The translations under genes were made by a program, and so were the position numbers. DNA of 13,257 nucleotides from CFX5 sp964568485 (GTDB taxonomy: Bacteria > Chloroflexota > Anaerolineae > Caldilineales > Caldilineaceae). The stretch spans positions 1-13,257 of the forward strand of contig CAZMRA010000135.1 of NCBI GenBank assembly GCA_964568485.1. The letters run 5' to 3'. The stretch's first letter is position 1. Each line of letters begins with the position of its first letter. The notes beneath the pieces were generated by a model. The model did not search any database, was not told the DNA's origin, and was given only the letters and a program-made list of their open reading frames with translations. Shown here one piece after another: positions 6,878 through 13,257 of this stretch.

Positions 6878-8854
6878 ATGAGCATGAGCCAAGAGCGTTT
6901 TGAATGGCTGGAGATCGCGGACGATCTCGACAAGCCAAAATCAAAGAAAAATAACCAAAAAGCGCCGGAAACTGTACTTGGCAAGCGTTGCCCGCAATGT
7001 GGCTGGCTCGACGAAGAGACTGCGACCATCTGTTTTCGCTGTGGTTATCGTTATCATTATGATCATAACATGGCGGCCCGCATTGCCGAGTTGGGGGTCA
7101 CCCTGCCGCCGCGCCTGATCGAAACACCGCAGCCACTGGAGAATTTCTTCCGCACCCATGGCCGCATTCGTCCGCCGGAGCCATTAGCGCTCTTTCAGTT
7201 GCGGCGCCAAGCCGAGCACTTGCGGCTGAGTCGCGGCTTTGATGAGTTGATCTGTTTAGAAGCGATCCAAGTAGAACATTACGAGCATCAGATCGAAGCT
7301 GCACTGACTGCCCTGCGCGATATGCGCGGGCGGGTGTTGCTGGCCGATGAAGTGGGGCTCGGCAAGACCATCGAAGCCGGCATCATCATGAAGGAACTGA
7401 TCCAGCGGGGATTGGTGCGCTCCGTGCTGGTTCTCACCCCTGCCTCGCTCACCGAACAGTGGCGCGAAGAATTGAACAATAAGTTTCACGAAGCGTTTAC
7501 CGTCATGGCAACGCCGGCGCAGTGGCAAGCCGTTGCCGACCAGCCCGACGGCCGCTGGATAGTCAGCATGGATCGGGCGAAGCTCAAGGGACACAGCGAG
7601 CAGATTTTAGCGCGTGAGTATGATCTGCTGATCGTGGATGAAGCCCACAAGCTCAAGAATCGCAGCACCTTGCTCTGGAAGTTTGTCAACCAGATCCGCA
7701 AGCGCTATGTCTTGTTGCTAACCGCTACGCCAGTACAGAACGACCTGATGGAGCTGTATAGCTTGATCACGATCCTGGCACCTGGCCAACTGGGGACGGT
7801 GCGCGCCTTCCGCAATCACTTTCTTGAACAGGCCGACGTTCGCCAGCCCAAAAACACGCGTTCATTGCGCCGCCTGCTCAACGATGTAATGATCCGCAAC
7901 CGCCGCAGCAAAGTCGATGTCAAATTTCCCAAACGCAAGGCAGCCATCTACCACTTGACCTTGAGCGAAGCCGAATGGTTGCTCTACAGCGACGTCACTG
8001 ATTACATTCGGCGGCGCTTTCGCAGCATCGACAGCAACAAACATTTGCGGTTGACCCTGGTCACCTTACAGAAAGAGCTGAGCAGCAGTCCGCAAGCGGT
8101 GGCCGCCACCTTGCGCAAAATGATTGCGGATCGTGAACATACCGACCAGACACGTGCTGAGCTACAGCGCTTTTTGGCCATCGCCGAATCCATTCCCGTG
8201 GGGCGCAAACTGCTCGCCGTCGAAGAGATTTTGCAGCGCTACCCAGGTAAATTCCTCATCTTCACCGAATATCGCGAAACACTGGAGGCGATTGTCCAAC
8301 GGCTGCAAAGCGTGGGGATTGGCGTGGTCGGTTTTCACGGGGGGATGAACATCGACCAGAAAGAGGCAGCAGTGGCCGCCTTCCGTGGCCAGGGCAGAGC
8401 CGACGATCCCATCCGCGTGATGGTGAGTACAGAGAGCGGTGCGGAGGGGCGCAATTTACAATTCTGCCACCAGTTGATCAACTACGATCTGCCTTGGAAT
8501 CCGATGCGCATCGAGCAGCGGATTGGGCGCTTGCATCGCCTGGGCCAAGAGCACGATGTAACCATCTTCAACTTGAGCTGCAACGAGACCATCGAAGCGC
8601 ATATCATCGAATTGCTGGCCCGCAAGATCCGTATGTTTGAGCTGGTCATTGGCGAACTTGACTTAATCCTCGGTCAGTTGGATGGGACCAAATCGTTCGA
8701 GGAGATGTTGCGTGCAGCCTGGGAAGCCAGCGCCAGCGAACACGAACTCGGCGAACGCATCCGCGCCCTGGGGGATATGCTCACTTCAGCGTACAACCGT
8801 TATACCGGGATTCGGAACGTCAATCAGACACTGGATGACGCCCTCGCCGACTAG
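6878..8854 (+). CDS. zinc-ribbon SNF2/RapA-type helicase-like ATPase
   Basis: A 658-residue superfamily 2 ATPase of the SNF2 class, closest in motif style to RapA/HepA and the SNF2-like proteins of DISARM. It starts with a charged tail and a zinc ribbon (Cys38, Cys41, Cys52, Cys55; CPQC-x10-CFRC). The two RecA lobes follow: motif I ADEVGLGKT (156-164), Ia VLVLTPASLTEQW (183-195), II DEAH (254-257), III LTATP (281-285), IV FLIFTEYRETLEAI (459-472), V STESGAEGRNLQ (517-528) and VI QRIGRLHRLGQ (547-557). All motifs are intact, so ATP-driven translocation on double-stranded DNA or remodelling of DNA-bound protein is expected. No nuclease domain is seen. ATG 6878 is chosen because the upstream frame overlaps the AAA+ gene and looks non-coding. 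It lies 43 bases after the AAA+ gene. The stop is TAG, and the frame stays open afterwards to the next gene's ATG. Confidence 0.93.
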   Translation: MSMSQERFEWLEIADDLDKPKSKKNNQKAPETVLGKRCPQCGWLDEETATICFRCGYRYHYDHNMAARIAELGVTLPPRLIETPQPLENFFRTHGRIRPPEPLALFQLRRQAEHLRLSRGFDELICLEAIQVEHYEHQIEAALTALRDMRGRVLLADEVGLGKTIEAGIIMKELIQRGLVRSVLVLTPASLTEQWREELNNKFHEAFTVMATPAQWQAVADQPDGRWIVSMDRAKLKGHSEQILAREYDLLIVDEAHKLKNRSTLLWKFVNQIRKRYVLLLTATPVQNDLMELYSLITILAPGQLGTVRAFRNHFLEQADVRQPKNTRSLRRLLNDVMIRNRRSKVDVKFPKRKAAIYHLTLSEAEWLLYSDVTDYIRRRFRSIDSNKHLRLTLVTLQKELSSSPQAVAATLRKMIADREHTDQTRAELQRFLAIAESIPVGRKLLAVEEILQRYPGKFLIFTEYRETLEAIVQRLQSVGIGVVGFHGGMNIDQKEAAVAAFRGQGRADDPIRVMVSTESGAEGRNLQFCHQLINYDLPWNPMRIEQRIGRLHRLGQEHDVTIFNLSCNETIEAHIIELLARKIRMFELVIGELDLILGQLDGTKSFEEMLRAAWEASASEHELGERIRALGDMLTSAYNRYTGIRNVNQTLDDALAD

Positions 8855-8923
8855 CAGCTGGACCAGCCGCTCACCAATTTTCATGACGCCGAACAATCAC
8901 TCACGCCACAGGGAGCAGACAAG

Positions 8924-10135
8924 ATGAGCATCTACGAAACAATCAAACAAGAGGCCGAACAGCTTTTTCCACAACTGATCACTTGGCGGCGCGATTTTCA
9001 TCAACACCCGGAACTGGGCTTTCAGGAATTCCGCACCGCGGGCATTGTGGCGGATCATCTGCGGGGATTGGGGCTGGAAGTCAGCACCGGGATCGGCAAA
9101 ACCGGTGTTGTTGCAGTGGTCGAAGGCTCGAACGTACCAGTGGATGCCCCCACCATCCTGTTGCGATTCGACATGGACGCGTTGCCAATCCACGAGCAGA
9201 CCGGGCTACCCTTTGCCTCGCAATCCCCCGGGGTGATGCATGCTTGTGCGCACGATGGCCATACGGCGATTGGCATGGGCGTCGCCCAATTACTCACGCA
9301 GCACCGGGAGCAGTTGCCGGGCCGAGTGATGCTGGTCTTTCAACCGGCGGAGGAGACCACACAAGGGGCCCAAGCCATGCTCGCTGACGGCGTTCTCGAT
9401 ACGCTGCGCCCGCGCGCTGCCTTTGGGCTGCATCTGTGGAGCCGCTTGCCCTTGAATCAGGTGATCGTGCAGCCGGGGCCGTTATGGGCCAGCACCGGTC
9501 GCTTTGTGATCACCGTCCATGGACAAGGCGGGCACGGCGCCATGCCCCACGAAACCATCGATGCCACCGTAATTGCCAGCCATATTGTGGTGGCGCTGCA
9601 AAGCATTGTGGCGCGCAACGTGGACCCAGCTGAGACCGCGGTCGTAACCGTCGGGGTTTTGCAAAGCGGCGAAGCTTGGAATATTGTCTCGGCGCAAGCC
9701 AAGTTGGAGGGCACCATCCGCAGCTTCAACAACAAGGTGCATACCCTCTTGATTGAGCGGATCCGCGCGCTGGCCGAAAATATCTGCATTGGATATGGAG
9801 CCACTTGTACAGTCGAACTGCTCGGTCAAATTCCAGCCACGGTCAATTCGGAAGCTGGGGCGCACTTGATGCAAAGCGTGGCCGAGGCCGTGGTCGGCCC
9901 CGAACAAGTGGCGCAGATCCCGCCCATGATGGTTGGCGAGGATATGGCCGAATTTCTGGAGCGAGCGCCGGGCTGTTATGTCTTGGTTGGCGCTTCCGAC
10001 CCGAGTGGCCCACTGCATAGCCCCCATCACAACCCGACTTTTGATTTTGATGAACGCACCCTGCCAGTTGGCGTCGCTTTGCTGACCGCTGCCGCGCTCG
10101 CTTATTGGGGAGAGGAAGCAGGCACTAGCAGCTAG
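8924..10135 (+). CDS. M20D-type metal-dependent amidohydrolase (hippurate/N-acyl-amino-acid hydrolase)
   Basis: A cytosolic peptidase-family M20 amidohydrolase of 403 residues. Such enzymes cleave N-acyl or amide bonds in substrates like hippurate, N-acetyl-amino acids or indole-amino-acid conjugates; the substrate here is not evident. Motifs are FHQHPELGFQE (25-35), RFDMDALPI (81-89), MHACAHDGHTA (105-115, metal ligands Cys108 and His110), FQPAEET (139-145, catalytic Glu143 and ligand Glu144), GLHLW (168-172), a lid domain with GQGGHGAMPH (200-209), and HSPHHNPTFDFDE near the end, giving the last His ligand. A GGGAG ribosome site 8 bases before the ATG supports the start. It lies 69 bases after the helicase and could be cotranscribed, but no functional link is evident. 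Confidence 0.92.
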   Translation: MSIYETIKQEAEQLFPQLITWRRDFHQHPELGFQEFRTAGIVADHLRGLGLEVSTGIGKTGVVAVVEGSNVPVDAPTILLRFDMDALPIHEQTGLPFASQSPGVMHACAHDGHTAIGMGVAQLLTQHREQLPGRVMLVFQPAEETTQGAQAMLADGVLDTLRPRAAFGLHLWSRLPLNQVIVQPGPLWASTGRFVITVHGQGGHGAMPHETIDATVIASHIVVALQSIVARNVDPAETAVVTVGVLQSGEAWNIVSAQAKLEGTIRSFNNKVHTLLIERIRALAENICIGYGATCTVELLGQIPATVNSEAGAHLMQSVAEAVVGPEQVAQIPPMMVGEDMAEFLERAPGCYVLVGASDPSGPLHSPHHNPTFDFDERTLPVGVALLTAAALAYWGEEAGTSS

Positions 10136-10137
10136 TC

Positions 10138-10193
10138 GCTGCACTTATGCATCCTGGAGCTGCACAAGTGCAGCCATTTATCAAGCGTTTTTT
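10138..10193 (+). terminator. hairpin after the amidohydrolase gene, possible weak terminator
   Basis: GCTGCACTT (10138-10146) pairs perfectly over 9 bp with AAGTGCAGC (10166-10174). A competing tight hairpin forms from GCTGCAC (10159-10165) and GTGCAGC (10168-10174) with a 2-base loop. A run of six T (10188-10193) follows only after 13 bases, so this is not a classic intrinsic terminator. The hairpin starts 2 bases after the stop codon. Confidence 0.4.
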
Positions 10194-10238
10194 GCTCATT
10201 CTCTCCCAGCAGCGGAGCATCTTCAGAGCCGTACTAAT

Positions 10239-10280
10239 TTGACTTTCACTAGCCCTTGTAGTACGATGATCAAATCATCG
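10239..10280 (+). promoter_or_regulatory. promoter and palindromic operator of the FCD regulator gene
   Basis: -35 TTGACT (10239-10244), a 17-base spacer, and -10 TACGAT (10262-10267). A perfect inverted repeat CGATGAT-CAA-ATCATCG (10264-10280) covers the -10 and the expected transcription start near 10274. This is the usual arrangement of an autorepression operator. GntR-type dimers bind palindromes of about this size, so the downstream regulator is the natural candidate ligand. Confidence 0.7.
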
Positions 10281-10304
10281 GATTAATCAGAGAATTGCGC
10301 AGGT

Positions 10305-11054
10305 TTGGCCGATATACCAGACCCAATGTTGGAAAAAACGGGGTTCAAAAGCATGGCAGCCGAGGCTGGAATTGGGTCAGAGTTTTTACATGCGCTCCTG
10401 CGGTGTAAACCGGGAGAGCGACTGCCTTCGCTTATCGAATTGAGTGATGAAACCAAGATTGGTGTTGGCAAATTGCGCGAGCAGATGGAAGTGGCGCGTA
10501 CATTGGGCTTGGTCGAAGCCAGCCCTCGGCGCGGCATCACCCGTACAGATTACAGCTTTCTGCCTGCTGTGAGGCTCAGTTTGCTCGTTGGGCTGACGCT
10601 AGATCGGCAGTACTTTGATGCCTTTAGTACGTTGCGGGCTCACTTAGAAGTTGCCTTTTGGGATGAAGCTGTCGTACTCTTGACCGCAAAAGATGTAGAG
10701 GATCTGCGGGCGCTTGTTCAAGCTGCTTGGGTCAAGCTCAACCAAACGCGCGTGCAAATCCCCTATCCAGAACATCGCGAACTACATTTGACGATCTTCC
10801 GGCGACTTAACAACCCTTTTGTTCAAGGCTTGCTTGAGGCGTATTGGGACGGCTATGAAGCAGTCGAGCTCAACACCTACGCTGATTATGCTTACCTCAA
10901 ACGGGTTTGGCAATACCACGAAGAGATTGTCGAAGCGATTGGTCAGGCCGATTATGCCAGGGGCAAACGTTTGCTGATCGAACATATGCGCTTGTTAACA
11001 AGCCGCGGCGTTGCTTTAGAGACGCCGGCCGATCAGGCCCCACTGCCAGTATGA
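10305..11054 (+). CDS. GntR/FCD-family transcriptional regulator
   Basis: A DNA-binding regulator of 249 residues if the TTG at 10305 is used; ATG 10326 and ATG 10352 are alternatives. None has a convincing ribosome site. Residues 25-80 fit a GntR-type winged helix: the segment GERLPSLIELSDETKIGVGKL is followed by a recognition region and the wing SPRRGITR. The C-terminal half is a helical FCD ligand-binding domain. It has the characteristic histidines HRELH (157-161), YHEEIVEAI (His205) and LIEHM (His227), which in FCD proteins bind a metal and a small carboxylate effector. Placed directly before the 2-oxoacid oxidoreductase genes and under a palindromic promoter, it probably controls itself and perhaps korAB in response to an organic acid. 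That target is inferred. Confidence 0.83.
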   Translation: MADIPDPMLEKTGFKSMAAEAGIGSEFLHALLRCKPGERLPSLIELSDETKIGVGKLREQMEVARTLGLVEASPRRGITRTDYSFLPAVRLSLLVGLTLDRQYFDAFSTLRAHLEVAFWDEAVVLLTAKDVEDLRALVQAAWVKLNQTRVQIPYPEHRELHLTIFRRLNNPFVQGLLEAYWDGYEAVELNTYADYAYLKRVWQYHEEIVEAIGQADYARGKRLLIEHMRLLTSRGVALETPADQAPLPV

Positions 11055-11077
11055 GTTCTTCACAATTCATGAGAACT
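11054..11077 (+). repeat. inverted repeat just after the regulator gene
   Basis: AGTTCT (11054-11059) and AGAACT (11072-11077) pair perfectly. With one bulged T the stem extends by CA/TG to 8 bp around a 7-base loop. A further direct copy of AGTTCTT occurs at 11095-11101. No T-run follows, so it is not an obvious terminator. It may be an RNA hairpin or a protein-binding site upstream of korA. Confidence 0.4.
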
Positions 11078-11112
11078 AGAAGTGTCCATTCAAAAAGTTC
11101 TTAGGATTTGCA

Positions 11113-11151
11113 AAAGCCAGTTTTTCACTAAAATGTGCCAAAAGTGGCTTT
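11113..11151 (+). promoter_or_regulatory. pair of competing hairpins upstream of korA
   Basis: AAAGCCA (11113-11119) can pair with TGGCTTT (11145-11151), or GCCA (11137-11140) can pair with TGGC (11145-11148) around AAAG. AATTTTATC follows the shared 3' arm. The mutually exclusive stems could be a weak terminator or attenuator between the regulator and korA. I do not see a convincing korA promoter, only TTTGCA and TAAAAT 16 bases apart just here. Confidence 0.3.
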
Positions 11152-11198
11152 AATTTTATCGATTGTTTTCCGTGACAGCCTGCCAATGGAGGAAGGCA

Positions 11199-13025
11199 AT
11201 GACTGTATTAGTCGAAGAAACATCCGTACCATTGAATAAAGACACCATTATTAATGATTTCAACATTAATGTCGCCACCGCTAATGGGTCTGGTAGCCAA
11301 ACCAGCAATAGTTTGCTTATCCGCTCTCTCTTCAAGATGGGTATCCCCGTCACCGGCAAAAACCTCTTTCCCAGCAACATTCAAGGTCTCCCAACCTGGT
11401 ACAACATCCGCTTAAGCAAACAAGGATATCTGGCTCGCCGCGAAGCAGTCGAAGTGATGATCTGCATGAACGGCGCCACCGTCGCGGATGATATGATCAG
11501 CGTTGCACCCGGCGGCATCATTTTATATGATGATGCGCTGCCAGTCGCTGCTCGCCGCAAAGATGTTCAATATTACCCCATGCCCGTCAAAGAGTTGGTC
11601 AAAGCGGCTGATTTGCCCTTTGCGCTACGCGATTACGTAGCCAACATGGTCTACGTGGGGGTTGCAGCTTATCTGCTCGAAATTGAGATGGATGAGATCA
11701 AAGCAGCGCTGGAATGGAATTTTAAGAATAAACCCAAGCCAATTGCGCTGAACTGGGACATGGTGCAACGCGCCTATACCTGGGCCAGCGAAAACCTGGT
11801 CAACGATCAGCCGTACCGCGTGCAGCGTATGACCGGCTTCAACGAAGGCAAAGTGCTGATCGATGGCAATTCGGCAGCCGCGCTTGGGGCGCTCTTTAAT
11901 GGGGCCAGCTTTGTTTCCTGGTACCCAATCACTCCGTCGTCAAGTTTGGCCGAGGCCTTCAATGAATATGCCCCGCGCTTGCGCACAGATCCCAACACCG
12001 GCAAGGCCACCTATGCGGTCGTTCAAGCCGAAGATGAGCTGGCTGCAATTGGTATGGTGCTCGGGGCAGGCTGGGCTGGCGCCCGCGCTATGACCTCGAC
12101 CAGTGGTCCTGGCATCAGCTTGATGGCTGAATTTGCTGGCCTCTCTTACTTTGCCGAAATCCCCGCAGTCATCTGGGATATTCAGCGCATGGGGCCCAGC
12201 ACTGGGCTCCCGACCCGCACCAGCCAGGGTGATATTCTGAGTGCCTACTACCTGAGCCACGGTGACACTCGCCACGTTGTACTCTTCCCGTCCAGCCCCA
12301 AAGAATGCTTTGAAATGGCCGGCGTCGCCTTTGATCTCGCAGAGCGCTTGCAAACCTTGGTCTTTGTCTTGAGTGACCTAGATTTGGGGATGAATCTGTG
12401 GATCACCGAGGAATTTGATTACCCGGAGACACCGCTAGACCGCGGGAAAGTCCTGTCGGCAGAAGATCTTGAGCGCTTGAAAGGCAATTGGGGTCGCTAT
12501 CTCGATGTTGATCAGGATGGCATTCCCTACCGCACCTTGCCGGGAACCGAACACCGGGCCGCGGCTTATTTCACTCGTGGCACTGGGCATACCGAGTATG
12601 CCACCTATAGCGAGCGCTCCGAAGATTGGGAAAACAATCTGATCCGTCTGGAGCGCAAGTTTGAAACCGCACGCACCTTGGTCCCTGCCCCGTTCATTGA
12701 CGAGGTTGAGGGAGCAAAGGTAGCAATTCTCTCGCTCGGCAGCAATGAGCCAGCCGTCATCGAGGCTCGAGCTCGATTGTCCGCCGCTGGCGTAGAAACG
12801 AGCTATCTGCGCCTGAAGGCTTTGCCCATTAGCCAGAGCGTGCGCGACTTTATTGCCGATCATGATCATGTGTTTGTAGTTGAAAACAATTTCGACGGCC
12901 AGTTGCACAAAATTTTGGTGACCGAGACCCCAGAATATGCGACCAAACTCCATTCGCTGCGCAAGTGCGATGGGATGCCGCTCTCGGCGCGTTTTATTAC
13001 TGACAGTATTGTGAAAGCGCTGTAA
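11199..13025 (+). CDS. korA: 2-oxoacid:ferredoxin oxidoreductase, fused gamma-alpha subunit (KorA-type)
   Basis: This is one subunit of the thiamine-diphosphate enzyme that interconverts a 2-oxoacid (2-oxoglutarate in most KorAB) plus CoA with acyl-CoA, CO2 and reduced ferredoxin. The 608 residues join two domains. Gamma (about 20-190) has NGSGSQTSNSLLIRSLFKMGIPV and GLPTWYNIRLSKQGYLARR. Alpha (about 215-608) has DGNSAAALGALFNGASF, WYPITPSSSLAEAF, VVQAEDELAAIGMVLGAGWAGARAMTSTSGPG and GPSTGLPTRTSQGD. The frame is open from 11163, but ATG 11199 is chosen because GGAGGAAGG lies just ahead of it and the family begins there. No cysteine cluster is expected in this subunit. The partner beta subunit follows after 21 bases but is interrupted. 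Confidence 0.94.
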   Translation: MTVLVEETSVPLNKDTIINDFNINVATANGSGSQTSNSLLIRSLFKMGIPVTGKNLFPSNIQGLPTWYNIRLSKQGYLARREAVEVMICMNGATVADDMISVAPGGIILYDDALPVAARRKDVQYYPMPVKELVKAADLPFALRDYVANMVYVGVAAYLLEIEMDEIKAALEWNFKNKPKPIALNWDMVQRAYTWASENLVNDQPYRVQRMTGFNEGKVLIDGNSAAALGALFNGASFVSWYPITPSSSLAEAFNEYAPRLRTDPNTGKATYAVVQAEDELAAIGMVLGAGWAGARAMTSTSGPGISLMAEFAGLSYFAEIPAVIWDIQRMGPSTGLPTRTSQGDILSAYYLSHGDTRHVVLFPSSPKECFEMAGVAFDLAERLQTLVFVLSDLDLGMNLWITEEFDYPETPLDRGKVLSAEDLERLKGNWGRYLDVDQDGIPYRTLPGTEHRAAAYFTRGTGHTEYATYSERSEDWENNLIRLERKFETARTLVPAPFIDEVEGAKVAILSLGSNEPAVIEARARLSAAGVETSYLRLKALPISQSVRDFIADHDHVFVVENNFDGQLHKILVTETPEYATKLHSLRKCDGMPLSARFITDSIVKAL

Positions 13026-13046
13026 ACGAGAAGGATAAATCGAATC

Positions 13047-13257
13047 ATGACTGTGACACAAGAACGACCCAAGCCAGCGCCTCGGGCGCCGAAAGTCAAC
13101 GCATTGGGTTTGGAAAAGACTGAATATCGGGGTCGCGACTCAACCCTTTGCAAAGGCAGCGTCCACGACAGCATTAGCCAGCGGATCATCATTGCGGTTT
13201 GGTAATTAGGATTGGACCAGACGCAGGTGATCAAGCTGAGTGGTATTGGTTGCAGCA
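13047..13257 (+). pseudogene. korB: 2-oxoacid:ferredoxin oxidoreductase beta subunit (KorB-type), interrupted and partial
   Basis: An ATG preceded by AAGGA opens a frame whose product contains KVNALGLEKTEYRG and STLCKGSVHDSISQRIIIAVW. A TAA stop (13203-13205) follows after 52 codons. The same frame then continues LGLDQTQVIKLSGIGCS to the window end, exactly the sequence expected next in KorB, where the third cluster cysteine lies in GIGCS. The stop replaces what is usually Glu in a W/Y-E-L-G-L-D context, so one G-to-T change (GAA to TAA) would explain it. Independently, the CxxC motif that binds the 4Fe-4S cluster, normally CxGCGHD, reads CKGSVHD. The second cysteine is Ser and the glycine is Val. 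Together these suggest a decayed copy. Sequence error is the main alternative. The rest of the gene is outside the window. Confidence 0.8.

Noticed and set aside
3860..8854. Complete DISARM or other known defence operon
   Set aside because: No methyltransferase, nuclease, DrmA/DrmB-like protein or phospholipase-like gene accompanies the SNF2 protein.

Overview
The window reads as chromosomal bacterial DNA of moderate GC. The leading guess is a member of the Chloroflexota (filamentous Chloroflexus/Herpetosiphon-like). This rests on the style of the fused gamma-alpha 2-oxoacid:ferredoxin oxidoreductase, the Ycf46-type AAA+ ATPase and weak or absent Shine-Dalgarno sequences in several genes. It is an inference, not a proof. 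No insertion sequence, CRISPR array or phage gene is visible.

Left third, minus strand (1-3991): the order of transcription is a VOC/glyoxalase-fold gene, moeA, moaC, moaD, moaE, then rnpB (RNase P RNA), tRNA-Leu(UAG) and a second tRNA cut by the window edge. The mo- genes encode late and middle steps of molybdenum cofactor synthesis: MoaC makes the cyclic pyranopterin, MoaD/MoaE form molybdopterin synthase, and MoeA inserts molybdate. The roughly 500-base stretch between moaE and tRNA-Leu has no protein gene but is filled by rnpB. Its P1, P3 and P4 pairings and conserved core segments can be read directly. Strong promoters precede rnpB (its -35 contains the moaE stop codon) and tRNA-Leu.

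Middle, plus strand (4132-8854): a divergent three-gene cluster encodes a protein of unknown function with a TerB-N-like segment, a Ycf46-type AAA+ ATPase, and a zinc-ribbon SNF2/RapA-type helicase. The genes are close-set and in one direction. A candidate promoter with a 15-bp palindrome in its spacer lies at the front and would give a leaderless mRNA. This cluster is the best candidate for an undescribed system (DNA or nucleoprotein processing, possibly stress response or defence). The functional link is inferred from domains and layout.

Right third, plus strand (8924-13257): an M20D-type metal amidohydrolase, a GntR/FCD-family regulator whose promoter overlaps a perfect 7-3-7 palindrome, and the fused gamma-alpha subunit of a 2-oxoacid:ferredoxin oxidoreductase (korA). 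The start of the beta subunit (korB) follows. In this copy korB carries an in-frame TAA at codon 53 and has lost the second cysteine of its Fe-S cluster motif, yet matching sequence continues after the stop. It looks like a broken korB beside an intact korA, unless these are sequence errors.
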